Part shown: piece by piece, positions 1-9,528 of the stretch
Layout of the letters: the number at the start of each line of letters is the position of its first letter
How positions within the stretch are numbered: the first letter of the stretch is position 1
NCBI GenBank assembly: GCA_017084465.1
Contig: CP070896.1
Coordinates: 1,612,001 to 1,676,000 of the forward strand
Length of the DNA stretch: 64,000 nucleotides
DNA from: Lacrimispora xylanisolvens
GTDB taxonomy: Bacteria > Bacillota > Clostridia > Lachnospirales > Lachnospiraceae
Reading direction: 5' to 3'
The notes under the pieces: model-generated
Seen by the model: the letters and a program-made list of their open reading frames with translations, nothing else
Told to the model about the DNA's origin: nothing
The model's database searches: none
Made by a program: the position numbers and the translations under genes

Positions 1-681
1 TAAGTTAGCCACCATCATTGGCATGGTGATGCTGTTTGCATCAGACATGATTACCTTGGGCCACAAATAACTGTTCCATGCATTCATAAAAGTGATCGTC
101 ATGGCTGCTGCATAAGTGGAGCGCATGGTGGGTATGAACATCCGACAGAAAATCTGGAATTCATTTAAACCATCAAGCCTTGCTGCCTCCATAATGTCCA
201 CCGGAAACGATCTTGCACTCTGGCGGAACATCATGATTAGAAATGGGGTAGAAATACTGGGAAGGATAAATCCAAGTGTGCTGTTTAACAGATTCGCCTT
301 TGAAAACATCTGATACAGCGGAATCATAATCGCTGCAAACGGAACCATCATCGCCAGTAATATAATGCTCATCACCCGGTCTTTCGCCTTGTCATGAAAG
401 ATTTCAAAACCATACCCTGCAATCGAGCAGATAAACAGCGAAACCAGTGTCATGACAATGGAATATTTAAACGAATTCCCAAGGGCTGCATAAACATTCT
501 GGGAAGCAAACAGCTTTTTCGTATTGTTTAATAATTCTGTCCCAAACATCAGAGTTCCCCGTGATACAGCCACGCTTTTGTTGGTAGCTGCCACCATCAT
601 CCAGTACAGAGGAAAAAACAGAAAGCAGGGAGACAACCGTTAAAAAAAGCTATATGCCAGAAACTTCTTTCCTTTAGTCAC
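1..681 (-). CDS. Carbohydrate ABC transporter permease, MalG type (partial; frame interrupted)
   Basis: Inner-membrane permease of a CUT1 sugar importer; the 3' end lies outside the window. The GTG start at 681 overlaps the stop of the upstream permease gene. The translation shows hydrophobic spans, the FPLYWMMVAATN segment typical of MalG N-termini, and the EAARLDG motif that contacts the ATPase. Read literally, codon 14 is TAA. The conserved sequence is restored by one more A in the run at 642-648 and one fewer in the run at 613-618, that is two compensating homopolymer errors. It forms an operon with the permease and binding protein upstream. No ATPase gene is seen, so a shared MsmX-like ATPase is inferred. 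The substrate is unknown. Confidence 0.85.
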
Positions 682-1568
682 GTTTATCACCTACCTTCAT
701 CTGCAAAAATGCCAGAACTGCAACCAGGAACAGAATTAAGTAAGACATCGCTGCTGCATACCCAAAATTGGGCACGTATTTAAAGGATACATTGTAAATA
801 TAATGTGACATGGTAATAGTGGCATTAGAAGGACCACCGTAGGTTAAGTTTACAGATTCATCAAACAGCTGAAGTGTACCATTGGTTGACATAATTGCAG
901 TCAGCAAAATGGTGGGCTTTAAAAGCGGTACCGTGATTCCCCAGAAAGACTGAATAGGAGAAGCTCCGTCAATCTTTGCTGATTCGTATATAGAATACTC
1001 AATATTTTGCAGACCGGACAGGTAAAAGACCATGTTATAGCCGGTCCATCTCCAGATCAGCGCCAGAATAATAACGATTCTGGCACTGTTTGGGTGTCCG
1101 AGAAAGTTATATCCTGTGGACAAAAATCCAAGTTTTATGAGGACAATATTAATCAGACCATCCACAGCAAACAGGGATCGGAAGATTACCGCATAGGATA
1201 CCAGGGAGGTAGCGCAGGGCAGAAAAATTGCCGTACGGAACAACCCCTTAAACCGCAGATCTTTATTATTGAGCAAAGAGGCCAGGATCAGGGCCAGAAT
1301 CAGCATAATCGGAACCTGAATGATCAGATAAATAAAATTGTTTTTTAAAGCCTGCATAAAGACAGGATCCTGAAACATTCTCACGTAATTGGTCACGCCG
1401 GTCCAGCTTAAATTGGCACCCTTTCCTGATTTGAAGGAAAGGAACAATGCCTGAATCATGGGCAGAAAACTCATGACTGCGATAAATAAAACCGCCGGAG
1501 TTAAAAATGCCCAGCCTGCCAGGCTCTGCTTCTGGCCTAATGACAACTTTTTTCTTTGAATTGTCCAC
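674..1568 (-). CDS. Sugar ABC transporter permease, MalF/UgpA type (frame interrupted)
   Basis: Membrane permease partner of the downstream MalG-type gene. It has about six hydrophobic segments, an N-terminal FLTPAVLF span and an ESAKIDGAS EAA-type loop. The best start is GTG at 1568, 8 bases after an AAGGAGG at 1577-1583, giving MDNSKKK. That frame then breaks at a run of six T (plus strand) at 1548-1553. Removing one base joins it to KLSLGQKQSLAG and the rest of a full-length permease. An apparent longer open frame reaching 1663 overlaps the binding-protein gene and has no ribosome site, so it is not used. Lies 24 bases downstream of the binding-protein gene. Confidence 0.87.
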
Positions 1569-1592
1569 TGGTAATTCCTCCTTACTGACTTA

Positions 1593-2909
1593 CTATTTAC
1601 CCATTGCGAAATTAACGGTATCTTCTGCTGTCTTAATTTCTGCATCAATATCTGCTCCGGCAACTACATTGGTAATTGCAGTTGCAACTGCATCACGGGC
1701 TTCATAATAATAAACACCAGTGTTGTTGGAAGGAATCTTTGATGCAAAGTCAGTAATGGTAGCATAAACCGGAGCATCGCCGAAAAACTTCTGCGGCTCT
1801 GCATAAACCTTACTCTGTGCAGCCGGTAAATAGGTAGAAAGTGCACCGGACTTTGGAAGGATGGTCTCATAGAAGGAAGTGCTTCCTGCAAATGTCTTTG
1901 CCATGAAATCATAAGCCAGATCCGGATTCTTACATACAGAAGTAATTGCCCAGCTGGAACCGCCGTTGTTGGAATAGTTGGTAGCTCCATCAACACCCTC
2001 TAACTTAGGCATGTTGGTAATTGCCCACTTTCCGGACTGATCTTCAGCGGTCTGAATGCTTGCCATGATCCAGCAGCCATTAATGGTTCCGCCTACGGTA
2101 CTGTTGGTAAGAGTTCCCACGTACTGATCCCAGTCATTCACTTCAATCAGAACACCGCTTTTACAAGTGAAGCATAGGTTTCCATAACCTTTTTCAGTTT
2201 ATCGTTTCCAACCATGCTTGGTTTTCCATCTTTATCAAATAAGCTGCCGCCTGCTGACTGAAGCATCATCATGATTAAATCTGACTCTCCTGCCTGACAG
2301 GATAAAAGTGGTTTTCCGGTTTTTGCCAGAATTTCTTCTCCCATCTGCTGATACTTGCTCCAGGTAATATCCTTGAAATCATCAACCTTATAACCGGCCT
2401 GTTCCAAAATATCGGTTCGGTAGCAGGCAACGACTGCTCCGTTATCAAAGGGCACTCCGTAATTTTTTCCGTTTACGACTGAATACGCTGTTTTTGCTTT
2501 TGCAAACTGGGTAAAGTCAATTCCGCTTGCTGTGATATCCTTAAATGCATCCGGATAAGTTAAAACATTCTTCTGAAATGCATTATCCTGCAAAAAGAAT
2601 AATGTCAGGCAGAGTATCCAGCTTACCAGAGGTAGCAGCTGTGGTCAGCTTTGTCTGAATATCAGCCCAGGGTGTTTCCACAACGTTCAATTTAAAATCG
2701 GGGTGGTCTTTCTGGTATACTTTAGCAGCCTCATTCATGGAATAAATATTAAATGCCGGGTCCCAGCACCAGACAGTCAGTTCATTCCCGCCTTTGGTTC
2801 CTCCATCTTTTCCTCCTGAAGCCTGTCCTCCTGAACCTGAATTTCCGCAAGCTGTTAAGGAAGCAACCATGGCTCCTGCAAGTAAGAGTGATACGATTTT
2901 TTTCTTCAT
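1593..2909 (-). CDS. Extracellular sugar-binding lipoprotein (frame interrupted twice)
   Basis: Periplasmic-type substrate-binding protein (SBP family 1) anchored to the outer face of the membrane. It has a signal peptide with lipobox LTAC and a Gly/Ser-rich linker, then ELTVWCWDPAFN typical of CUT1 binding proteins. The frame breaks near 2592-2596 (an A run one base too long) and near 2159-2162 (a T run one base too short). Repairing both gives about 435 residues, normal for the family. First gene of the transport operon, with a promoter region holding AraC-like direct repeats and the AraC regulator gene immediately upstream. Ligand unknown. Confidence 0.87.
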
Positions 2910-2975
2910 AGCAAAACTCCTCCTCTTTCATTAAAAAATTGGCATATGAGATCAATTTCTTTTGAATATAATCCC

Positions 2976-3040
2976 ATTATACCAATTCTTTTTTTGAAAA
3001 CTTTTTATATTCAATTATAAAATGCGCATATTCAATCATA
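2976..3040 (-). promoter_or_regulatory. Promoter with AraC-type tandem operator
   Basis: Upstream of the binding-protein gene there is a -10 TATAAT (complement of 2976-2981) with a poor -35. Two direct copies of ATATTCAATYATA lie at 3007-3019 and 3028-3040, exactly 21 bases apart, next to the -35 position. AraC-family activators commonly bind direct repeats two helical turns apart, and an AraC gene ends at 3051. Binding by that protein is inferred. Confidence 0.55.
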
Positions 3041-3050
3041 TCATCCTGTT

Positions 3051-3977
3051 TTACCAACCTTTTTGCGCACTAATTCTGCAATATAGCAGCTTGCTCTCGT
3101 AATTTTCGGCTGACCGCTTCCATTGATAAGGAGAAATATTAAGTATTTTTTTAAAGTTCCTGTTAAATGAAGAAATTGAGGAAAATCCCGAAGCAACAGC
3201 CACCTCTTCCATGGATTTTTCCGTCTTCTTTAACAGCTCGCAGGCGCACTGAATCCGGATTAAGTTGATATAATCAACTGGCTTCATATCCATGCTCTCT
3301 TCAAACACCCGGCGAAAATGGCTTTCGCTCATACTGGAGGCCTCTGCCAGCTGGCATATTTTGATCTCATGGGCATAATGATCCGCCACATAATCCAGTG
3401 CTCCCGATATCACCGCCCTGTGTGTCTTATTTCTCATGATTCGTTCTTCGTCATCAGACAGCCTTAAAAATTCTGCCAGACAGGCCCGAAGCAGGCCGCT
3501 GATACAGTCTTTATAATAAGGTTTCTTCTGGCGTGCTTCCTCCATGATACCTAAAATCAGTCTGGTAAGTCCGGGATTTTCCTCTCCTGGCAAAAGATAT
3601 CCCACCCGCTGTATCCTTTTTAAAAGCCGTTTCTGAAACATGGGATCATAGCGGTTTAACTCTGAAACAATCTTTTCCAGATCCACATACATCCACTCCC
3701 AGTAGCTTTGAGTCCCCTTTTCACTGTTGGTGGTATGGGGAAGCCTTGGAGGTACAATCATGATAGTCCCCGGTGAATAACAGACATGCTCCTGGCCAAG
3801 AATCACTTCACCAGTACCCCAGTGGCAGTAACCGATTTCCATCAGATTGTGAAAGTGGAGGCACTTAATTTCCTTTCCATATTCCCGGATCCAGCCTTCT
3901 CCAAGGAGGGCTAAAACCGGCTCATCTTCCCCGATTTCATAGTAACGAAATTCTACCTTTTCCCTTTGTTTTGCCAC
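3051..3977 (-). CDS. AraC family transcriptional regulator
   Basis: 308 residues. The N-terminal half is a cupin-like sensor (HFHNLMEIGYCHWGTGEVI, then a PGTIMIVPPRLPH strand), the usual sugar-sensing fold of AraC/RhaS regulators. The C-terminal ~100 residues carry two helix-turn-helix units, the second ending in VAVASGFSSISSFNRNFKK and ISPYQWK. GTG start at 3977 preceded by AAGGGGAG. It lies directly upstream of, and on the same strand as, the sugar ABC operon, so it is the probable activator of that operon. The effector sugar cannot be told from sequence. Confidence 0.9.
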   Translation of the reverse strand: MAKQREKVEFRYYEIGEDEPVLALLGEGWIREYGKEIKCLHFHNLMEIGYCHWGTGEVILGQEHVCYSPGTIMIVPPRLPHTTNSEKGTQSYWEWMYVDLEKIVSELNRYDPMFQKRLLKRIQRVGYLLPGEENPGLTRLILGIMEEARQKKPYYKDCISGLLRACLAEFLRLSDDEERIMRNKTHRAVISGALDYVADHYAHEIKICQLAEASSMSESHFRRVFEESMDMKPVDYINLIRIQCACELLKKTEKSMEEVAVASGFSSISSFNRNFKKILNISPYQWKRSAENYESKLLYCRISAQKGW

Positions 3978-3997
3978 TTGATCATTCTCCCCTTTAC

Positions 3998-4056
3998 TAA
4001 AAAAAAGAAAAACAGCCCCTGCCGGAAAATATTACTTATTTCCCGGCAGAGACTGC
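3998..4056 (-). terminator. Rho-independent terminator of the ferritin gene
   Basis: On the minus strand a stem of GCAGTCTCTGCCGGGAAA pairing with TTTTCCGGCAGGGGCTG is followed by a long T-rich tract (A-rich on the plus strand, 3998-4012). It sits just downstream of the ferritin stop and before the AraC gene. Confidence 0.85.
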
Positions 4057-4091
4057 TCTTTATTTAAATCCTGACGCCTATTTCAGCGATA

Positions 4092-4604
4092 TTAGATCAC
4101 CAGTGTAGGCGGAGTATAGACTCTGGCTGCCAGCTCCGTATCCAGGAGATAAAGTCCCTTTGCATCATTACCGAACAAGTCATATCTCTTAATGATCTCA
4201 TCCGTATTCTTCTCTTCTTCACTCTGTTCCTTTACAAACCAGTCAAGAAACTGCATGGTACGGAAATCCTTTATTTCATAAGCAGCTCCGTAAATGTCAT
4301 GAATGGAAGCCGTTACCTTGATCTCATGTTCATAAGCTTCCATGGCCGGCTGACGAAAATCGGTAAAATCGAAGGAAGGAGCCTTAATATCCGTAAGAAC
4401 AATCTTTTCTCCATTCTGAAGAAGGTAATCCATGAACAGCATTGCATGGTCCCGCTCCTCCTGAGTCTGTATTTTAAACCAGTTTGCAAACCCGTTTAAA
4501 TTCTGGTCTGCATAATAGTTTGATATATCCAGATATACATATGCGGAGTAAAGTTCAAAATTAATCTGTTTGTTTATCTTAGCAACAATTTCTTTGTTAA
4601 GCAT
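4092..4604 (-). CDS. ftnA: Ferritin
   Basis: 170-residue non-haem ferritin, the usual bacterial length. It forms a cytoplasmic 24-mer that oxidises Fe(II) and stores the mineral. Ferroxidase ligands are visible: Glu in NFELYSAYVYLD, Glu and His in QEERDHA, Glu in YEHEIKV and Gln in KEQSEEE. A good AAAGGAGG lies about 10 bases before the ATG. It appears monocistronic, with its own terminator downstream and a long AT-rich leader region upstream. Confidence 0.95.
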   Translation of the reverse strand: MLNKEIVAKINKQINFELYSAYVYLDISNYYADQNLNGFANWFKIQTQEERDHAMLFMDYLLQNGEKIVLTDIKAPSFDFTDFRQPAMEAYEHEIKVTASIHDIYGAAYEIKDFRTMQFLDWFVKEQSEEEKNTDEIIKRYDLFGNDAKGLYLLDTELAARVYTPPTLVI

Positions 4605-4834
4605 AATCTTAATCCTCCTTTATAATATTAAATCTTTTTTATAAACAAGGTTGTCCAATATTTTATATTAATTTAGCTACTATCAAATATTTCAACTTGT
4701 TTATTGCTATATTCTAACATCTTTGATGAAATTTTTCAATATGATATACATAAAATATTGACGTGTTTTAAAGCTAAACATATTAATTACACTTTACAAC
4801 TCTACCTCTAATGTGGTATATCTGAATTACAAAA

Positions 4835-4934
4835 GAGTAACCGCCACACAAGGTGGAATCTCCCATGATTGACTAACTGCTCATGTAGCCATGAGCCAGC
4901 CTATCCTGGTTGCGTCAGGGTAGGCTATTTTTTT
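4835..4934 (+). ncRNA. Structured RNA of three hairpins ending in a terminator
   Basis: Within the 422-base gap between ferritin and the aldolase gene, the plus strand holds three successive hairpins. They are CCAC/GTGG around 4845-4855, GCTCATG-TAGC-CATGAGC at 4879-4896, and a terminator stem AGCCTATCCTG/CAGGGTAGGCT at 4898-4926 followed by seven T. The series resembles, from memory, the 3' end of clostridial small hydrophobic toxin (holin-like toxin) transcripts, but no toxin frame is present upstream. An sRNA or a decayed toxin locus are both possible. The rest of the gap (4605-4834) is AT-rich with no gene seen. Confidence 0.4.
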
Positions 4935-4986
4935 GCTATATATGTAAGCAATGCAATCAGGTAGAGATCTCAATTAATCAGATATG

Positions 4987-5018
4987 AAAAAGAACGAAAC
5001 CATAATAGTCCCGTTCTT
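4987..5018 (-). terminator. Terminator of the pentose operon
   Basis: Stem AAGAACG/CGTTCTT (4990-4996 with 5012-5018) followed on the minus strand by a short T run, 10 bases after the stop codon of the aldolase gene. Confidence 0.65.
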
Positions 5019-5027
5019 ATTTCAAAG

Positions 5028-5681
5028 CTATTCTCCAAATACAGCTTTATAATCAGCAACAAATTTATCAATTCCCTGATCAGTCAGTGGATGGCGGATC
5101 ATCTGTGCCAGTACCCCGTAAGGAACCGTAGCAATATCTGCCCCAGCCTTTGCACAGTCAATTACATGAATGGGATTCCGGATACTTGCTGCAATAATCT
5201 CCGTCTCAATTCCATGCTGGGTAAAAATCTCCATAATGTCACGGATTAAATCAATGCCTGGCATGGAGATATCATCGAGGCGGCCTAAAAACGGTGATAC
5301 ATAGGTTGCTCCTGCACGGGCAGCCAGCAAAGCCTGGGCAGCTGAAAATACAAGAGTTACATTTGTTTTGATTCCTTCTGCATTTAAAACCTTTACCGCT
5401 TTTAATCCCTCTGCTGTCATGGGGATTTTCACTACCATGTTGGAGTGAATGGCTGCAATTTCCCTTCCCTCGCTGATCATGTGAATTGCATCCGTTGTGG
5501 TTGCTTTTACTTCACCGCTAATGGGGCCATCTACAATAGAAGCAATCTCTTTAATTACTTCTGAAAAATCTCTTCCTTCTTTGGCAATCAGAGATGGGTT
5601 GGTGGTTACTCCGCAGATAATTCCCATATCATTTGCCTTTTTTACATCTTCCGTATTTGCTGTATCAACAAAAAATCTCAT
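5028..5681 (-). CDS. fsa: Transaldolase / fructose-6-phosphate aldolase family protein
   Basis: 217 residues, the short (MipB/TalC/FSA) transaldolase class. A TIM-barrel Schiff-base enzyme acting on fructose 6-phosphate or sedoheptulose 7-phosphate. Starts with [15 protein letters not shown], has GVTTNPSL, and the catalytic lysine in NMVVKIPMT; later [11 protein letters not shown] is diagnostic. ATG preceded by AAAAGGAG. Last gene of the operon with transketolase halves and a ribose-type transporter, fitting a role in the non-oxidative pentose phosphate route. Family is certain; aldolase versus transaldolase activity is not resolved. Confidence 0.92.
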   Translation of the reverse strand: MRFFVDTANTEDVKKANDMGIICGVTTNPSLIAKEGRDFSEVIKEIASIVDGPISGEVKATTTDAIHMISEGREIAAIHSNMVVKIPMTAEGLKAVKVLNAEGIKTNVTLVFSAAQALLAARAGATYVSPFLGRLDDISMPGIDLIRDIMEIFTQHGIETEIIAASIRNPIHVIDCAKAGADIATVPYGVLAQMIRHPLTDQGIDKFVADYKAVFGE

Positions 5682-5713
5682 GACAGTTCTCCTTTTCGCT
5701 CCGGCCTTCTCAT

Positions 5714-6093
5714 CTATTCTTCAATTTTGCAAAATTCAATCTTTTCTCCATTAGGACCTTTAAAAAGGAAGAAACGGTTGATTCGTGGAGCAAACATCTC
5801 ATTGGATTCGATTCCATTTGAAATCATCTGGTGGCCCTGTGCCAGAATTTCCTCATAGGCTTCGTCTAAATGTTCACAGGTCAGGGCGATGTGATCGATA
5901 CAGCCAGCTTGTTTTCCTCCTGACGTCTGGGATAATACTCAATCACACAGGTCTGACACTGAAGCATTCCTCTGACGCCATGGTCAACCAGTCGTTTAAA
6001 GCCCAGATTCTCATAAAAGGAAACGGTTAATTCCGGATCATCTGTGGGAATTGCCACATGGGCAATTCCTGACGGTATATTCTTTATCATCAC
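5714..6093 (-). CDS. VOC family (glyoxalase-like) protein (frame interrupted)
   Basis: Small vicinal-oxygen-chelate protein of about 126 residues when repaired. The N-terminal half reads [25 protein letters not shown], the C-terminal half [20 protein letters not shown] and ends [19 protein letters not shown], the standard paired beta-alpha-beta-beta-beta halves. The frame breaks near 5915-5925, where one G seems to be missing from a GG pair. Metal ligands His and Glu are present (HVAI, IEY, IDHI, IEF). It sits in the pentose operon; a sugar-phosphate epimerase-like or detoxifying role is possible but unproven. Confidence 0.75.
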
Positions 6094-6100
6094 TCAGCTC

Positions 6101-6739
6101 CTAAGCAAGCAGACTTTTTACATATTCAAGTATTGATCCATCCTTGCAGTTTGCAAAAAACAGTTCTTTGAACTTCTCACCGCCCAGTGCACCCTTTACC
6201 AGATCCTGATCCAGTCCTTTTAAGCAGGTAATAAGATCCTTTAAATTGTTCTCTCTCACTCCGTCTAAAATCTTTTTATTGCGCTGTTCCGGAACTGCCC
6301 GCTCTCTTGGATAACCCTGTCCGCTCTCTTCAGAGAACAGTTTTTCAAACGCGTATTCCAGATTCAGCTCTGCCCCCCAGCCAAAGCCCTTTGCAAATGG
6401 CATGGCAATGGCATTTCCATCATTGATCTGGGCAAACATGTAGCCGTCACTTGGATCTGTTACCAGACCGCAGATTACACCCGGGAAACTGTTTAATGCC
6501 AGCATGGCTCCCTGTCCGGTTCCGCAGCCGGTCACTACGTAATCCGCTGCTTTGGAATTTAACAGAATTGCTGCCAGGATTCCATTCTGCACATAGGTAA
6601 GGGAGCAGCCATCTTCGGGAGAATACATACCGTAGTTATCCACTTCATAGCCCTTTGTATCAGCCACTTTCTTTAAACTGGCGTAAATGATTCCGTTTTT
6701 AGCAGCCTGGCTGTTTTCATTAATTAATGCTATTTTCAT
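6101..6739 (-). CDS. RpiB/LacA/LacB family sugar-phosphate isomerase
   Basis: 212 residues. The N-terminal ~140 form the RpiB fold: MKIALINENSQAAKN, then the phosphate-binding and catalytic segment VVTGCGTGQGAMLALNSFPGV with the general-base Cys. A C-terminal extension of about 70 residues is longer than canonical RpiB (about 150). The start overlaps the transketolase stop by ATGA, indicating translational coupling. It probably interconverts a ketose and an aldose phosphate before the transketolase/transaldolase step; the exact substrate is unknown. Confidence 0.85.
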   Translation of the reverse strand: MKIALINENSQAAKNGIIYASLKKVADTKGYEVDNYGMYSPEDGCSLTYVQNGILAAILLNSKAADYVVTGCGTGQGAMLALNSFPGVICGLVTDPSDGYMFAQINDGNAIAMPFAKGFGWGAELNLEYAFEKLFSEESGQGYPRERAVPEQRNKKILDGVRENNLKDLITCLKGLDQDLVKGALGGEKFKELFFANCKDGSILEYVKSLLA

Positions 6740-7671
6740 CTGTTTAACACTCCTTTTATCTGATTATATACCTGATTTTCACTGAGTCCGTACTCTTCTA
6801 AAAGCTCTTCCGGTTTTCCTGACTGTCCGAAGCGGTCCTCCACTCCGATCTTTTTAAAGGACACATTGCACTTATTATTTAGCAGAACTTCTCCTACTGC
6901 ATCTCCCAGTCCGCCGATGGTGCTGTGCTCTTCTACTGTTATGACATGGTTGCAGCCGGATGCATATTTTAAAATGCAGTCCTTATCAATTGGTTTGATG
7001 GTATGCATGTTAACCACTGTAATACTGATTCCTTCTGACTCCAGGCGTTTTGCACATTCCAGAACAGTCGCTACCATAATTCCGCAGGCAAATACAACTG
7101 CATCCTTTCCTTCTTTCAGTACATTAGCCTTACCGATTTTAAAAGGCATATCCTCTTCAAATACCGGACTTGGAAGTCTTGCCAGCCTTAAATACGCCGG
7201 GCCTTTCATATCAGCAACGGCCTTTACGGCACGGTGAGTCTCGTTGGCATCACAGGGAACCACTACGGTCATACCTGGAATTACACGCATCAGAGCCAAA
7301 TCTTCAATTGCCTGATGGCTTCCGCCATCCTCTCCCAGAGTGATTCCGGAATGAGTCATGCCAAGCTTTACGTTAAAATTAGGGTAAGCAACTCCGTTAC
7401 GCACCTGCTCATAAGCACGTCCTGCCCCAAATACGGCAAAGGTACTGCAAAAAGGAATATATCCCATGGTAGACAATCCTGCACTCATATCCACCATATT
7501 GGCTTCTGCAATTCCTGCATTGAAAAAACGCTCCGGGTATTTTGATCCAAAGGTTGCTGTCATGGTTGCATGAGCCAGATCCGCATCCAGTACAACCACC
7601 TTTTCATTTTCTTCTCCAAGACTGGCAAGGGCTTCGCCGTATGCCACTCTGATTGCTTTTAATTCACTCAT
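6736..7671 (-). CDS. Transketolase, C-terminal (pyrimidine-binding) subunit
   Basis: 311 residues, equal to the second half of a normal transketolase. It carries the pyrimidine-domain Glu in FFNAGIAEANMVDMSAGLS, the EDGGSHQAIEDLALMR segment and a C-terminal transketolase domain (ITVEEHSTIGGLGDAVGE). It acts with the N-terminal subunit encoded 2 bases upstream to transfer two-carbon units between sugar phosphates with thiamine diphosphate. Split transketolases are common in Firmicutes, so this is not a broken gene. Its stop overlaps the isomerase start. Confidence 0.95.
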   Translation of the reverse strand: MSELKAIRVAYGEALASLGEENEKVVVLDADLAHATMTATFGSKYPERFFNAGIAEANMVDMSAGLSTMGYIPFCSTFAVFGAGRAYEQVRNGVAYPNFNVKLGMTHSGITLGEDGGSHQAIEDLALMRVIPGMTVVVPCDANETHRAVKAVADMKGPAYLRLARLPSPVFEEDMPFKIGKANVLKEGKDAVVFACGIMVATVLECAKRLESEGISITVVNMHTIKPIDKDCILKYASGCNHVITVEEHSTIGGLGDAVGEVLLNNKCNVSFKKIGVEDRFGQSGKPEELLEEYGLSENQVYNQIKGVLNR

Positions 7672-7673
7672 GT

Positions 7674-8489
7674 CTATGCCTCCAGTTCCTTTAATGCCTG
7701 TTGTCTTTCTTTTTCATTTGGTGCTTTTCCATGCCAGCCAACCTGATTTTCCATAAAGGAGATGCCTTTTCCTTTTACTGTGTGAGCCAGAATGCACTTT
7801 GGTTTTCCTTCCATGGTACTGATGGAGTATGCTGCCAGTACCTCTTCTAAATTATTTCCATCTGGAAGTTCCAGTACCTGAAAACCAAATGCTTTGAATT
7901 TAGAAGATAAATCTCCCAAAGACATGACCTGATCATTGGTTCCGTCAATCTGAAGACCGTTGTTGTCAATAATAATGGTCAGATTGTCAAGATGATAGTT
8001 GGCAGCGGCCATACATGCCTCCCAAACCTGGCCTTCCTGCAACTCTCCGTCCCCTAAAAGGGCATAAACCTTAATATCCTTTTTCTGAGCTTTTGCGCCC
8101 AGAGCCATGCCTACTGCTATGGAAATTCCCTGTCCCAGGGAACCTGTGGAGGCGTCAATGCCAGGCACTTTTTTCGCATCTGGATGACCCTGAAGAATGC
8201 TGTGAAGCTGGCGGAAGTTCTTAAACTCTGCCTTATCAAAAAATCCCATCTCTCCAAGCACTGCGTAATAACAGGGTGCTGCATGACCTTTGCTTAACAC
8301 AAACCGGTCACGGTCTTCCATATCCGGATTCTCAGGGTCCACTTTCATCTGTGTATAAAAGAGCCCTGCCATCAGCTCTACCGCAGATAAAGAGCCTCCC
8401 GGATGACCGCTGGCTGCATCGGCAGTCATATTAATAATATCCTTACGGATTTCCCTGCATATCTTCTTTAATTCATCTATGTCCATCAT
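7674..8489 (-). CDS. Transketolase, N-terminal (ThDP-binding) subunit
   Basis: 271 residues, the diphosphate-binding half. ASGHPGGSLSAVELMAGLFY binds the cofactor diphosphate, and YALLGDGELQEGQVWEACMAA ending in IIIDNNGLQ is the GDG-x(25-30)-N thiamine diphosphate/magnesium motif. Lies two bases upstream of the C-terminal subunit gene, so the two are made together. Placed after the permease gene of a ribose-type transporter, it links sugar uptake to the pentose phosphate pathway. Confidence 0.95.
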   Translation of the reverse strand: MMDIDELKKICREIRKDIINMTADAASGHPGGSLSAVELMAGLFYTQMKVDPENPDMEDRDRFVLSKGHAAPCYYAVLGEMGFFDKAEFKNFRQLHSILQGHPDAKKVPGIDASTGSLGQGISIAVGMALGAKAQKKDIKVYALLGDGELQEGQVWEACMAAANYHLDNLTIIIDNNGLQIDGTNDQVMSLGDLSSKFKAFGFQVLELPDGNNLEEVLAAYSISTMEGKPKCILAHTVKGKGISFMENQVGWHGKAPNEKERQQALKELEA

Positions 8490-8522
8490 GTCCTTATGCC
8501 TCCGTCTTTTCTATGTATGTAT

Positions 8523-9528
8523 TTATTTTCTCATAGAGCTTTTCTTCTTTAAATAATCCACGTATACTGCACCCAGAATTACAAATCCTTTTACCACAAA
8601 CTGCCAGTAGCTGTTGATTTTAAGAAGATTCATTCCATTATTTAAAACACCAATGATGAGAACACCAACTACCGTTCCCCCCAAGGTACCAATTCCTCCG
8701 TTAAAACTGGTTCCGCCAAGAACAGAAGCTGCAATGGCATCACGCTCAAATCCTTCTCCAACTGACGGCTGTCCGGAATAAAGCCTTGCTGCCAGAACCA
8801 CTCCGGCAAGTGCAGCCATAACCGCACTCATGACATACACTCTTACCTGAATCCATCTGGTATCTACGCCTGCATATTTGGCCGCCTCTTTGTTACCGCC
8901 TGTGGCATAGACATGGCGTCCAAAGGAGGTTCGGTTCATAATAAAATACAGAATAACAAAAGCTACGCCTACAAAGATAACAGGGATTGGCACTCCCAGA
9001 AAGCTTCCAACTCCCATGTTGTTAAATGCTTCGTTATTGGACTGTGCAGGCTGCCCGCCGGTTAATATATAGCTGACACCACGGACGATAATCTGCATGG
9101 ACAGTGTGACAATAAAGGGAGGCAGCGTGGTATGGGATATTACAAATCCGTTCATAAAGCCGATAACTGCTCCAAATAACAGAGGAATTAAATACTGCAA
9201 TCAGGGGAAGTCCTCCATTTCCGCATCGTACGGCAATTACTCCGGCTGCTGCCACAACAGAACCGACTGACAAATCTATGCCTCCGCAGATTAAGACACA
9301 GGTAATTCCAAAAGCGATAAAGCAGTTAACACACACCTGCCGTAAAACGCTGAATAAATTATTTTTCACAAGAAAGGTATCGGTTGTGAATGATAATAAG
9401 ACGCATAAGAAAACCAGGGCGATCATGGCTGCCATATTCCGTTTCAGCCAGATCAGAAAGGGATTGGTATTCCAGAGGCCCGGTGCTTTTATCTGCGCTG
9501 TCTCTGGTTGATTCTTCTTGCTTAGCAT
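8523..9528 (-). CDS. Sugar ABC transporter permease, RbsC type (frame interrupted)
   Basis: CUT2-family membrane permease. ATG at 9528 is preceded by GGAGGAG and overlaps the ATPase gene by 7 bases. The protein has the CUT2 hallmark GGIDLSVGSVVA near residue 85 and later GGTSFNGGIGTLGGTVVGVLI. The frame breaks at 9190-9192, where a run of three A (plus strand) should be two, joining LPLIAV to LIPLLFGAVIGFMNGF. The repaired length of about 335 residues is normal. It works with the ATPase and binding protein upstream. Confidence 0.88.

Noticed and set aside
1007..1348. Open frames antisense to the permease and many similar overlapping frames across the window
   Set aside because: They mirror codon structure of well-conserved genes on the other strand, lack ribosome sites and have unnatural compositions.
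674..1663. Permease reading frame extending to an ATG at 1663
   Set aside because: It overlaps the 3' end of the binding-protein gene and lacks a ribosome site; the GTG at 1568 has AAGGAGG and only needs one base removed from an A run.
6736..8489. Two half-length transketolase genes as a broken gene
   Set aside because: Both halves have good starts, ribosome sites and natural domain boundaries; split transketolases are normal in this group.
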